From Desmodesmus armatus (taxonomy: Eukaryota; Chlorophyta; Chlorophyceae; Sphaeropleales; Scenedesmaceae): 64,000 nt of DNA. Below are positions 1-16,700 of the stretch, one piece after another; within the stretch, counting starts at the first letter, position 1, and each line of letters begins with the position of its first letter. Made by a program: the position numbers and the translations under genes. The stretch spans positions 93,057 to 157,056 of the forward strand of contig VIIQ02000140.1 in assembly GCA_007449985.2 (NCBI GenBank), given 5' to 3'. The notes below the pieces were generated by a model that saw nothing but the letters and a program-made list of their open reading frames with translations, ran no database searches and was not told the origin of the DNA.

Positions 1-4256
<4,256 letters not shown>

Positions 4257-4663
4257 ACTGGGTGTCTGTTCTGCTGCTGCTGCGTCTCCTGCTGTTGCTG
4301 CACCCGATCTTGTACAGCGCGCTGGATGCGTGAAGCAGCGCGTTCAGACGTTACAGTGTTTAATTTACTCCCATGGCCAAAGCGAGCCCCATAGCAAGCC
4401 CTATCTCTCTTCGGGTGTGACGGTTAGTCATTGAGTCGCCGTTGTGGGCGGCGAAACCGCTGCTCCATCTATCTACCGTGACTGAATTCAGAACCCATTT
4501 TGAGTCACAAGGGAGCTTCCCTCAGCGCGACAGTTCATCCGCAACCACTGCTGCTGCTGCTGCCAACAGTAAGGACTTGACTCCTCAGCTTTTGTGCTAG
4601 CTGAGTTGTGCAGTAGCGGGTAACGGAAGTCTATCAGACCATCTTCAGCTCAGACCAGCAGCC
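4257..4663. promoter_or_regulatory. Shared divergent promoter region of RPA49-like and bystin genes
   Basis: 407 bp separate the two opposite start codons, so both promoters and 5' UTRs must lie here. A perfect 6-bp inverted repeat, TCGCCG (4436-4441) and CGGCGA (4449-4454), sits almost at the centre. I see no convincing TATA box. The promoter role is inferred from gene positions only. Confidence 0.6.
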
Positions 4664-6100
4664 ATGGGGAAGAAACGTCAGCAGAGGCCTGAGAAGCACA
4701 AACAGGACTTGGGGGCGCAGATGGAAGACCCAAATGCAGCTGGTGTAAGGGTGAGTGTGCTGCTGCTGCCAATCTTCTTTTATAAAAAAACATAAACACC
4801 TGCCCATCCAGCTGCTGCATGTCTGGGACAGCTGCTTCTACTGCCCACCTCTGCGGGGTGTCAGGAGCCAGGATGTGTTTGGTGGGCGTGGGGTGTGCAC
4901 CAACGTGCCAGCACCTCTCACACCATCACACTACCCGCCAGTGGTTGTGCTTGATGGTTGCCGTACTGTTAGCCTTACGTGCTTGCTGTCATCTGCTGCA
5001 GACGCAGCCCCGGGACGGCAAGAGGCGCAAACGGCAAGCAGCAGAGGACGATGCAGACATGCACGAGGTGAGGACATAAGAACTTGACATTGCATAATAG
5101 TGTGAGGCAGCAGTTACCAGGCACTCCGTGGTCATCTAGGGGGACACCGTGTGTGGTTTCATTGTACCACCGTTGTGTCGCCCACGTGCACTATGCAGTG
5201 AACGGGTCACAAGTGCAGTCCAACCAGTTCTAGTCATGAGTTGATTAGTCATGAGTTGATAAGTCATTAAAAGCATGTTTTACAGCAGTAGAAGGTTCAT
5301 CGTATCGGTGAGCGCTAGGGTCGGGGTTCAGTGCTGTGACATGCTGTGCTGTGGTGTGTTCGAACTGTGCCGTGTCATGCTGTGTCGTGCTGTGTCCTGC
5401 AGCCTGTGCCTCAGTCTGTGTCAGCGCGCATCATGCGTGAGGCTCGTGCACAGCAGGAGGAGCTGGATGTGGAGGAGATGCAGCAGCAGCAGGCAGCCAC
5501 ACCAGCACTGGTAAGGAGTTTAGGGTGCAGAACGTAGTTGAGGGTGTGTGATGATCAGGGGGAAGGGGTTCAGAAGTGCAGGGGCTGGAGTCGGAGGGGA
5601 TGCAGCACCACCACCACCACCAGCAGCAGCAGCAAACAGCAGGCGACGCCAACACTGCTAAGATTGCGGGGAGGGTTGCGTGCGGGGGGGGGGGGGAGCG
5701 TGAGGACGAGCGGGATGTGGAGGAGATGCAGCAGCAGCAGCAGGCAGCCACACCAGCACTGGTGAGGGACGATGATCAGGGTTCAGGGTTCAGAAGTGAT
5801 GTTGAGGGTTGTGGTTCTCAAGGTGTAGGGTGTAGGGGTGTTGTAGATGGGAAGCAGGGAGGGGCAGCAGGTGGAATAGCAGAGTCAGGGTGCAGGTGGA
5901 GGGTGCAGGAGGTGCAGCAGCAGCAGGCGGCCACGCCCGCACCGGTGGAAGGGGGGGGGGGGGAGAGTCATGGTCGTCCTAGTGGGATGAAGGGAGTGCA
6001 ATGCAGTCATGAATGGTGCAGCAGCAGCAGGCAGCACGGGGGGGGGGATTGGAGGGAGGGGCAGGGGGGGTATCCTGCATCAGGTTTTACAGTTACAACC

Positions 6101-6144
<44 letters not shown>

Positions 6145-9100
6145 TTTTGTGGTAACACAGCGCAGCTGCTGCAGCACTCACAGCCAGCAGCACCTGCATC
6201 TGCCAGCTACCAGTGCTGACATTGTGTTGTGTACCAACTGTGTGCTGTGCTGCCCTGCTTCTTGCCGCTGTGCTGTGTCATGCTGTGCTGTGCAGATCCC
6301 TGCTGAAGCCATCGCTGCTGCGCTGCAGCGTGTGGAGGCTGACGTGACAGTGAGGACGGGGAGGGGGGCTTCACTGAGGCAGGCAGCATGTGGGGAGGAG
6401 ATGAGGTGAGGCGGCAGGCGGGGCTGAAGTGATTGAGGTTAGGGCATGAGGGTCATGAGGGTCATGAGGGTCATGAGGGATTGGGGTTGGGGCATGAGAG
6501 AGTTGACGGCTTGGAGTTGGGGCATGAACGGATGAGTGAGGGTTTATAGAGGCAGGCAGCAATGTGGGGAGGGGATGAGGTGAGGGTGTGATTGTGGTGT
6601 GACTGTGAGTGAGATTAGAGTGAGGGTGTGAGTCTGGTTGGACAGTTGGACACCAACTCAGTGAGGTTGCTTGTCACATTCCACCAGCACTGGGTCAATA
6701 GATTGTGTAAGCGCGCAGAGGAAAGCGCTCACCCAAGTTTTTGTGTGTGGGTGGGAGGATGAGGCGGCCATAACTGCCTGCACAAGCCCACTGCATCTGA
6801 TCTTGCTCACCTACGCTCCATTCCCCCATACACCCCCCCCACACACACACACCCTGATTTTCCGTACTAGCGTCAATGTTTGACTATCCTTGTCGGATGA
6901 CTGCTAGCCAGCATGTATGTGCACGCATGCAGTCTCTCTGACGACACACATCACCCGCCCTCAGTCTATCAACACACTGTGCATACCCACACACTTTTAT
7001 CCAACTTGGACTGTCGCAACTTTGGAAGGTTGATGCCTTGGCTGGATGCACTTCCTGTGGCTACGCACATTGTTGTGTGGCACAAGACACCCACCCTGCC
7101 TGCTCTCCACCGTGGGGGCCCCTCTCTCTTTCTCCTTGTCTCCAGGACAAAGATGTGTATCCTGAGGATGAGGCTGCCCTGGCTGCCTTCATGTGGTCCC
7201 ACACCCCCATCCACTCTCTTGCTCAACCAACACCCCCCCCCCCCTCCCCGTGCCGCAACGTTTGTCCCAGGACAACGATGTGTCTCCTGAGGATGAGGCT
7301 GCCCTGGCTGCCTTCATGAGCCCCGCAGCATTGTTCCCACCCGCATCCACCCTCTATCGCACCAGCACCACCCTCCTCTACTCCCCCCCCTTCCACACCC
7401 CCCCCCCTCGCTCCCCCCCCCTTCCTTTCTGCCCCCAGGACAACGACGTGTCTCCTGAGGATGAGGCTGCCCTGGCTGCCTTCATGAGCCCCGCTGCACT
7501 GGATGGCTCAGGTGCAGCAGCGCAGCGCACACTGGCAGACGCTATCATGGCCAAGATCAACAGCGCACAGCAGCAGCAGGGGGCAGGCCTGGCGCAGCAG
7601 CAGCAGCAGCCGGAGTCTTCTGGGTAAGGGGCAGTTGGCTCTGAGAGCTGCAAATGCTGTGTGTATATGCTGACAGCGAGCGCACATTGCATTTCTGTTC
7701 TGTTCTGTTCTGTGTGATCCTACCCAGAGGAAAGAGAAGGAGAGGCCAGCACAACAAGGTGCATGCGTGTAACCCTCTGTTCCTACATACCCCCTTCAAT
7801 ATGCTGCTGCCCCTTCCCTCCCCTCCCCCCCCCCTGTGTGTAGGTTGGAAGGTGTCGATGGGCGTGTTGTTGAGGTGTCCCGGGGCGTGGGTGCCCTCAC
7901 GCCCCTCCCCCTCCCACACACAGCATAGCAATGGATGCGCCCCGCTTTTGCAGTCCCATAACAATCACCACTGACCCCCTGTCCCCCCCTCTGCTTGCCC
8001 CCCCCCCCATGCTTTTTCTCTCTGAATCCCCCCCAGGTTGGAGGGTATCAATGCGCGTGTGATAGAGGTGTACCGGATATGGGTGCCCTCACGCCCCTCC
8101 CCCTCCTACACACAGCATAGCAGTGGCTGCGCCCCCTCTTGTACGTCCCATGACAATCACCACTGACACCCCCCCCCCCGTCCTTGTCCTCCCCCCCCCC
8201 CCCCCCCCGCCGCTTCTTTTTACCCCCCCCCCCCGGGTGTGCAGGTTGGAGGGTGTTGACGCGCGTGTGATAGAGGTGTACCGGGGTGTGGGTGCCCTGA
8301 TGGCTCGCTTCACCGTTGGTGCTGTGCCCAAGGCGTTCAAGCTGATACCCAGCCTCATGAACTGGGAGGAGGTGCTGCAGCTCACAAGCCCTGAGGACTG
8401 GAGCCCACACGCAATGTGAGTGATGTTACTTTCACTGTTGTTACTTTCACTACTGACTCTGTTGGTTAGTAACGAGAGTGATCGCAGGTTCTCAAGGGGA
8501 GTGAGAATGGATGGGACAGGATGTGATTCACATGTGAATGCATCAGCGTCGCTTTGCTGTGTGTGACGCTCTTCGGCCTTGAAACCTCATCAGTCCGAGT
8601 GTCTCACACACACCCCACATCGCATTGCATTTGTTTGACTCACGGTTAGCGTCTTTACACCCCCCCCCACCCCCTGCAGGTATGCTGCCACCAAGATGCT
8701 TGTGAGTAACCCCAATGCCCCAATGCCCGCCTGGCGCAGCGCTTCCTGGCTCTGGTGCTGCTGGTGCTGTTGGTGCTGCCCCCCCCCCCCCCCGGCCGTC
8801 CTTGTCAAAGGTGCCCCTTCCCGTGTGGCCGCTTGAGCACTGAAGCACTGTGTACTTCTGCTGCCTGCTGAACACTTTGCAACACACTCTGCTGCCCCCA
8901 CCCCCTCATCCCCTACCCCCCTTCTGCTAGGTATGCTGCCACCAAGATGTTTGTGAGTAACCTCAACGCCCGCCTGACGCAGCGCTTCCTGCCCTGGTGC
9001 TGCTTTCTGGTGCTGTCGCCCCCCCCCCCCCCGTCCCGCCCCGCCGCGCCCGGGCCGCCCCTTGAAAAGCGCCCCTGCCCCTGTCCCTGTCCCTGCCCCG

Positions 9101-11796
9101 TGACGTGGCCGCTGTGAAATATTGTGTACTTCTGCTGCCTGCTGAACACTTTGCAACACACTCTACCCCACCCCCCTGCAGGTTTGCTGCCACCAAGATG
9201 TTTGTGAGTAACCTCAACGCCCGCCTGGCTCAGCGCTTCCTGGCTCTGGTGCTGCTGCCGCGTGTGCGGAGGGACATCGCTGAGCACAAGCGCCTGCACT
9301 TTGCGCTCTTCCAGTCACTTAAGAAGGCGACTTACAAGCCAGGAGCATTCTACAAGGTGTGCGGGTGTGGCGGGGTAGGGAGAGGGGGAGAGTGAAGAGG
9401 GGGGCCCGCGGAGGGGGCGAGGGTGTTGGATGTGAACCAACAAGGCCATGTACGAGCCAGGAGCATTCTACAAGGTGGGTGGGTCGGCAGAGGGAGTGCG
9501 TGCAACTTGCATGTTGATTGGGATCCGTCCTACTGGGATAGTTAATCATACGGACGCAAGTGCCAAAGAGTGCGCGGCGGTATGAGGTAGCTAGCCCCCC
9601 CCCCCCCCCCCGCCACACCCACACCCACAAAACCCCATCCATCCTCGCCCCAAGCACCCCACCCTCCGTGCGCGCCTCCTCTGCAACCTTTTCACCTCAG
9701 CTGTTTGATCAACCCCACACCCCTCCTTGCTTCACCAACCTGACGATGTCTGCTTCTCCCTCCTCCCCCCCTTGCCCCCCCCACAGGGTCTGCTGCTGCC
9801 CCTAGCCTCCAGTGGCACCTGCACCATCAGGGAGGCAGTCATACTGAGCAGCATCATCAACCGCTGCAGCCTGCCGGTGCTGCACAGTGCTGCTGCACTG
9901 CTGCGCCTGGCACAGATGGAGTACAGCGGGGTCCCAGCTACTTCATACGCATTCTGCTCGACAAGAAGTACGCACTGCCACTGAAGGTACGTGGCTGTAC
10001 TGCATTGCGGAGGAGGGGTGTACTGCACACATGAGGGAGGGTGGGGCTCTTGGTGTGGGGATGTGTGGGGTTTTATGTGTGTTGGGGGTGGGGTGACTAG
10101 CTACTTGGTACGCGTAGTGCTTGACAAGATATACACACTGCTGCTCAACGTACGTGGCTGTACTGCAGTACGGAGGAGGGGGTGATGTCTGGGTGGAAAC
10201 TGGGAGTGGTGGTGGGGGGGGGGGGAGTGACCGGCTGCTTGAAATGTCAAAACAGATGCGCATGTTGCTTGACAAGAAGTATGCTCTGCCGCTGAAGGTA
10301 TGTGGCTGTATTGCGGAGGAGCGGCGATGTTTGAGTGGAGATTGGGGGGGGGGGGGACCAGCTTCTTCTTATACAGACTGCTTGACAAGCAGTGCGCACT
10401 GCCACTCAAGGTATATGGCTATCTCTGCCGCTGCTGCTGCCCATACCCCTAGAGCCATCTATTGGCCGTTCATATCATCAACTGTTACACGCTGTCACAA
10501 CTGCAGTACGGTACTTTTGGAGGAGGGGGTGATGTTTGTATGTTACTGGGAGGGGTGGGGGGCGGCTGCTTGATATGCTTACTGCTCGACAAGAAGTACA
10601 CGAAGTACACATTGCCACTCAAGGTACGTGGCTGTTGCGTCTGACACACGTTTCATGCTGTCATCTGGCAATGCAACATGCCGGAGCACCCTCGCATTGC
10701 ACGCATCTGGCCCTCCTGCTTGCCGGCCCGCCTGCCGGCCTGCCGGCCTGCCTGGCCTGCCTATGCCTGTGTCTGCCTATGCACGGCCTGTTCATGGAGG
10801 GTGCTGCTGTGCAACACTGAGGTCGCTTGCTTGGTGTGTCTCTGTCTCTGTCCTCTTCCCCCCCTCCCGCTTTCAGGTGGTTGATGCGCTGTCGCGGCAC
10901 TTCCTGTCGTTTGCGTCTGACTCTCGGACCATGCCCGTCATCTGGCACATCAGCCTGTTGACGTTTGTGCAGCGCTACAAGCACCAGCTCACTACAGCAG
11001 ACAGGGATGCACTCACACACCTCACAACGGTGCAGCACCACTACAAGGTGGGAAGGGGGCACGGGCCGCGCGGGGGGGGGGGGGGGGGGGCTGTGTGTCG
11101 GTGTTTACTTCCGGTGTGCCAGGGAGGGGTGTGTGTGTGCTGCTTGTGTCGACACTCGTTGCATACAGGTTGGCTATCAACTTTTGCCACATACAACCAT
11201 AGCTCAAGATGCAAAGGTGCGTGTAGGCTTGCATCTTTGTTGATATCGGCACAGCCGCGCGCACAGGCGATGAAGCCAGAGTGTTCATTTGCCCGCGCGC
11301 CTTCGATTTCAAGCCTCCGCGGTCGCAGCTGAACCGGAAGTTGCTGCTTTGTCAGAGCGTGGTATGGTGTGGTGTGGTGTGGTACAGTGTGGTTGTGGTT
11401 GTGGGTGGGGTGTGGGTCTTTGTTGATGCACATATAGACACACTCATACTTGAACTTTATGCTATGTGCGTGTGTCCCTTCACTTGTATGTGCTGCTTCG
11501 GTGTCATTCTGCTCGGGGTCAGCCCTGAGGTGCTGTGGGAGCGTGTTGGGTGTGGTGTGTGTGGTGGGTGTGATCTGTGTTGATGCACACAAAGACTCCG
11601 CCCTATGCACACTTCATTTACAAACTCAATCATGTTTGTGCCTGCTGCCTCTGCATCCTGCTGTATCATTACTTGTATCATTACTGATGCCCGTCTGCAG
11701 GTCAGTCCTGAGGTGGTGCGGGAACTGGAGGTAGCAGTGCCACGTGATGGACGCGGCCCAGCAGCAGCAGTGGGCGTGGGTGGACTGGGTGCCCAA

Positions 11797-11834
<38 letters not shown>

Positions 11835-11934
11835 GGGTGGTGTGAGCCACATGCTTGTTGAGAGCAGAGTGGGTCAGCATGTGACGGAGGACCTGTACAA
11901 CATGCCAGCAGTACCTGTCATGGAGGAGGACTGA
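4664..11934 (+). CDS. Bystin (BYSL/Enp1), 40S ribosome biogenesis factor
   Basis: Bystin/Enp1 is a nucleolar factor needed for 18S rRNA processing and export of pre-40S particles. Exons: 4664-4750, 5002-5067, 5403-5510, 6296-6349, 7439-7623, 8245-8415, 9182-9356, 9787-9986, 10877-11047 and 11701-11934; all phases agree. The product is about 483 residues (human 437). Family blocks include [88 protein letters not shown] and [16 protein letters not shown]. The C-terminus has an added poly-Ala insert before a short acidic end. Exon 8 is out of frame by one base: the CCC at 9933-9935 would read as conserved SGVPSYFIR with one more C. Most introns carry partial copies of the next or previous exon edge. 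The 18-residue exon 4 is the least certain. Confidence 0.96.
5466..6040 (+). repeat. Intronic copies of bystin exon 3, 3' edge
   Basis: The real exon end (5466-5510, donor GTAAGG) recurs at 5714-5761 almost exactly, with donor GTGAGG, then at about 5906-5944 and 6013-6035 with more decay. Use of the second donor in place of the first would change mRNA length. Confidence 0.88.
7146..7500 (+). repeat. Three copies of bystin exon 5, 5' edge
   Basis: Copies start right after CAG at 7146 and 7271; the copy at 7439 is the one that opens into the complete exon. Each encodes the stretch [11 protein letters not shown]. The spacings are 125 and 168 bp. The first two run into C-rich intron sequence. 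Confidence 0.93.
7844..8310 (+). repeat. Three copies of bystin exon 6, 5' edge with flanking intron
   Basis: Acceptor-plus-exon copies begin at 7844 (TAG), 8037 (CAG) and 8245 (real, CAG). Copies one and two also share about 100 bp of following intron (CCCTCACGCCCCTCCCCCTC and beyond), so the duplicated unit is about 200 bp and includes both exon edge and intron. Confidence 0.93.
8680..9260 (+). repeat. 251-bp tandem triplication across bystin exon 7 acceptor
   Basis: Copies begin at 8680, 8931 and 9182, exactly 251 bp apart. All carry the acceptor and the sequence for AATKM(L/F)VSN. The first two break up within about 80 bp and merge into poly-C; only the third continues into the full exon. 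The full exon reads Phe where the two partial copies read Tyr after Met. Confidence 0.95.
9441..10623 (+). repeat. Intronic copies of bystin exon 7 and exon 8, 3' edges
   Basis: The exon 7 end (EPGAFYK plus donor) is copied at about 9441-9474. The exon 8 end, coding [11 protein letters not shown] plus donor GTACGT, recurs with donors at 10150, 10298, 10411 and 10624 after the real one at 9987. The copies are 50-75 bp long, diverged, and each still ends in GTA. Confidence 0.9.
11518..11730 (+). repeat. Copy of bystin exon 10, 5' edge
   Basis: GTCAGCCCTGAGGTGCTG at 11518 matches the start of real exon 10 at 11701 (GTCAGTCCTGAGGTGGTG), 183 bp upstream. The copy lacks a clean acceptor. Confidence 0.8.
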
Positions 11935-13769
11935 CCGGCTGGTTGATTGTGGGTGGATGGCTTGATGGCTGGCTTGTTGGTTGGCCTACTCTTGGCTGGC
12001 TGGCTGGTTGGCTGGCTGGCTTTGTGGGTGAAGGTTTGATTGGCTGGCCCTTTCATAGGTGTTAGGTTCGCAGTTCAAAGGTTGTTGCTGGTTGGACTGG
12101 CTGCCTGACAAACAGGGTGGCTAGCTGACCACTGCTGGGCGGCTGATGGCTGCTAGGAAACTACAGCCTTGGCGTGCCTGATACCAGAGGTGTGCCTGAT
12201 GGCATGACTGCTGAGTGGTCAGTTGGGGTGATGGATCGATGGGCTGGCCTTTTACTTAATTTACAAGCCATAGGGTTCAGGTGATGTAAGTGTGTTTGCG
12301 CCTGCTGGTGTACCAATGGCCAGCTGACTACTGCTGCTGGCTGGTTTGCTGGCTGGGTGGCTGGCAGCAGTACCGGTGATGGAAAATGATTGAAGGGCTG
12401 ATTGAGGAAGGCTGTGTGGCTGGCTGCCTGGTTGCATGGCTGGCTGGCTTTGCTGTACGCAGTCAGTAAAGGTTTAGGGCTTGTTCCTGGTTGTGCCTGG
12501 CTGCCTGACCTGCTGTCCTCAATGTGTCAGTGAAAAGCTGACTACTGCTGGGTGGGTGGTTGGCTGGGTGGCTGCCTGCAGTGCCGGTCTTGGAGGAGGA
12601 CTGACGGGCTGGCTTGTTGGTTGGCTGGCTAGGTGGCTGATGGACTGCCTGACTAGACTCCTGACAGGCAAACGGCATCTGGGGTCAGGTTTAGTTTGAC
12701 GTGGTGACTGGCTGGCTGGCTAGCTCGCTGGTTGCTGTCTGACTGGTTGCTGTCCGACTGACTGCCGGGTGGCTGGCTGGCTTGGTTTGCTGGCTGGTTG
12801 CTGCCTGACTGGCTGCTGCCCAGGCGGCTAGCTGGCTGGCTTGGTTGGCTGTCTGCTGTGAGGCTGGTGCAGCGAGCTTCCTTGGAGGAAAAGATGATGA
12901 GGAAGTCTGGTGATGCAAGACACTGCGTACCGCTTGTGTGACAGCTGCTGAGCCGAAAGTGCGGTTTGCCCTTGTAACTGTGTAGGGAGGGCTTCATGGT
13001 CTGCAGACGACAGGTGGTTGTAGCTATGCAGCTGGTTTAACATCAACAGCCTGGCTCCCACGTGACAGTAGGGTGCAGCAGCACTGGGTAACGTCACACT
13101 ACCGCACATGCACAAACCGTAGAGCGAGTGGAGTGCTATATTCGTTTATTATATCCTGGCTACGGCACTGGAGGTAGCGAGGAACATAATAGGCGGGGTC
13201 TGATAAACCGTGTGGTCAGGGTCGTGTCAGAAGGTGTCCCGAGCGTGGGTTGGGTGGGGGGTACCCTGACCCGTGCATACACAGTGCTGCAGTTCCAGTG
13301 GCTGTAACGAGCTCCTGATGCCAACGTCTTCGTTGAGTAGTTGAAGCAAAGGAGGCAGCAGGATTGGTGAGGTAGAGAGAGGCCACCAGTCAGAAAGATC
13401 CATGTAAGGGAGGCCATGGCCCTGTAACTAACGTTGCATGTTCTTGGGACTTGCCACAGGATGAACTGCAAGCTGAAAAACTTGTCCTGGCTCCAAGGTC
13501 CTCTTGGCTCACCTTCGTGCTGTTTGAGAGCAGGGTTTGGGGTCTATGGTTGTAGCTTTGTTTCGGGGGTTGAGTTCGTCCCGTGGGCTGCTCAACAGCT
13601 CTTTGGTGCGGTTTCAAACTTGTTTACATGCTGTAATTGGGCCAAGGGGCTTCACGAAGCGGATGCCGTTGTGCCCCAAACAGCCCTTGTTGTGCCCCAC
13701 TATGGCTCTCTAAGTGTGTTTTGTGCGTAATTACATAATTGTGTGAAAGCTATAGGCGTCGCGGCCACA
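11935..13769. other. Bystin 3' region and spacer, rich in GGCT/TGGC
   Basis: No gene recognised. 11935-12850 is dominated by degenerate TGGC/GGCT tetranucleotides. Two decayed copies of the bystin stop-codon region (coding VPVMEED then TGA) lie near 12364-12396 and 12577-12610. TGTAA, the usual green-algal poly(A) signal, occurs at 12285-12289 and 12973-12977. 13140-13769 should hold the promoter of the next gene; I see no clear element there. Confidence 0.6.
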
Positions 13770-16700
13770 ATGCAGCTTCCCAGTCAGGGGCAAATTCTAC
13801 AGAGGTGCCGATCAGTTTCGCCGCTCAGGGGATGCCTGTCTGCTCCTTTGAGATCAGGTATGTACACTTGGATGCCTCGGGGCTCAACGCCTGGTTGCCA
13901 CGATGTCCGAGTGGGGCCGGGCACTTTCTGCGTCCAACGTCGCTTGTGTGCAAGTTATTCAACGCATGATCAATCCAATAACTCGTCCGGGTAGGGTGCG
14001 ACCCTGTATCACCCCCAGCTTGCCACATGTGCATGCCAGGCTGTGGGTGATTTACTGTGCTTGCCCTCACCAGTGAGCCTCGCGGTGGTCCGCTGCCCCC
14101 CATTGCCGTGTCCTACCAGGGAGTTTCACGAGCAGCAGCCATGGCTGCAGCAGTGCTTCCACCAGCAACAACCACAGCAGCACCAGCAGTGGCCGAAGGG
14201 GCCGCTGCATCAGCCAGTCGGGGTACCACCTGCCAGGCAGCAGCAGCAGCGGCAGTCACAGCAACGTCCCCAGCACCAGCAGCAGGCCCCCTCGCAGCCG
14301 TACACCACCGCCCCGTGCTGTGGCAGTGCCTCTTGACCAGCAAGTGCTGAACCCTGACCTCAGCCTAGACTTGGTGAAGGCGCAGTTCAAGTGTACTTTT
14401 GCCACAAACTTTGGCCAGGAGCTCAGGGTGGTGGGAGGTGCCCCCGAGCTGGGAGCATGGGATGTGACACAGGTGAGTCAGGGCCAGGGAATTTGAGGGA
14501 GGATGCAGGATCGCAAGGGATTTTATGTTTGCAGCAGGGGCCCCCGGGGGAAGGGTGGTACTGCAGTTACCACTGCAGTTGCCACAATCACACCTTGGTG
14601 CACGCTGCATCAGGCTTCGTAGAGGTGGGAGCATGGGATGTGACACAGGTGGGTCAGGGCCAGGGTCTACACAGGGAGGATGGGGGAGGCTGAGGGATGG
14701 GTGCAGGAGTGCCTGGCACTTTTATGTTTGGGGGAGGGGGAGGGGTGGTACTGCAGTTGCCACATCTGCACCTTGGTGCACGGTGTATCAGGCTTCGTAG
14801 AGGTGAAGTGTTAGGTCATAGTGCTGGTTGTGTGGGGAAGGAAGGTACCGGGGGTCTGGTACTGCAGGTGGGGCACTGCTCTGTGGTGCATGGTGAGGTT
14901 GTAGGGTTGAGGTAAAGGCCAGGATGCTGTTTGGATGTTGGAGGGCAGGTACTGCCTGGCGTAACTGCAGTCATCATCATCATTACACGTGTTTCCGGCC
15001 AGGTTCATTGTGCATGCAGCAAGCTGCAAGCAGCAAATCGACCTTGGTGCAAGACAAGCAAGACACCACCAGGCGACCAGTGACCTAGGACACTAGAAAG
15101 CCTGTGCCAGTTACGGCCACAACGCAGGCATACAAAGGGCATAAAAGCAGCAGCGCTGAAACGGGCTGCTGACGACCACCCCAAACATGCTGCTGTGTGG
15201 TTTCAAAACCAAACTACTGTAGTGGTATTCCCAAGGACCTGTGGTCAGCAAGTCGCTCGAGTGCCCCAAGCAAGCACTAGGCGTAGCTGGGTGAGCAGAG
15301 CTCTGCAACCCACAACAGTAGCTGTTCGCCAGGTCACCACTTCAGCTGCTGTGCAACCACATATTGAAAACCGCCCCAGAAAACCATCCATGTGGCATCC
15401 ATATGTCCGTGTTGTGGGATAGGGCGGGTGATCCTAACTAACTAGTAACTGCAGTACTAGAAAAAAAAGTACTCCCAACAAAGCGTCCAAGACGCACAAA
15501 TGGCACAGCAGTAGCATCCACTGGCTGCTGGGACTTGCGCGTCGTGCATCGGCCTATGAGTGCATCTGGGCACTGTGTGGTTGCCTTTGGTAGTGGTAGA
15601 CTGCCTTCCTGTCCCTGTTCCCCTCCCTAAGTACTTGCCCCCCTGAGACTTCAGCACTCCCCAACTCTTTTGCCAGCACTCGCTCAGCTATCTCGCCAGT
15701 TGCCTCACCTTTCCCCACGCGCCTTGCTGTCTGAGGCGTCTCCCATTGCTGCTCCTCCATTCACTCTTCCCCTCCCCTTTGCTGAGGCCCCAGCCTGACC
15801 TGGAGCAGCGGTCATGTGTGAATTATGATTGCCTTTCAAGCACGGGTGCCCATCGCATGCTTGCGTCTGCTCCTGTTGCCTCTCCCTTCTCCCTCACACT
15901 CACAACTCAATTCCATAGCTGCTGACACTTGAGCTCCACTCACTCCCATCCCTGTCCCTCCATTTCCTCCTGCCCCTCCCCCCAGGCCCCAGCCATGACG
16001 TGGAGCAGCGGCCATGTGTGGATGATGAACGCCTTCCTGCCCCCAGGCACCTACCCCTTCAAGGTAGTGGTCTACACCCCAGGGGGCCGGCCAGAGTCAG
16101 CTCGCTGGGAGAACGGGCCCAACCGCAGCGTCACCATCGATACCAGCAGCCCAGAGCTTGGCAACGCAGCTCTTGTTCTCGTTGACTGTGAGTTTGACCA
16201 GACACAGCACACCAACACGCAGACGAAGCGCATCACAGGGATAGGGTTCAAGGCGACAAGCCTGCGCGGAAACCCTCACATGAGCAGCGGGACTGGGCAG
16301 CAGCAGCAGCTGCCGTCAGCACAGGCCATGGCTAGCAATGGTAGTGCTGCTGACAGCAGCTACAGGGCCAGTATGCTTGCAGCGGCCGGCATCCCCACCA
16401 GCAAGGTGACTGCCAATGCTGGGGCCCCTGTGCAGCAGCACCAGCAGCCGGCTGCATACCAGCAGCCACCGCCACCTCAGCAGCAGCAGTACCAGCAGCA
16501 GTACCAGCAGCCGCCGCCGCAGCAGCAGCACGAGCCAGCTGCTGCTGGTGGTGTTCCTGCTGAGCAGATGCCAGGGACAGATGAGTTCAACAACCGCATC
16601 GCTGCGTTGGACAGCAGGCTCGCTGCGCTGCTGTCAAAGTCGGGCAAGCAGGTCCCCCAGCAGGTGGCGCCCCCCAGCAACGGCAATGGCCGTTCCCCTC

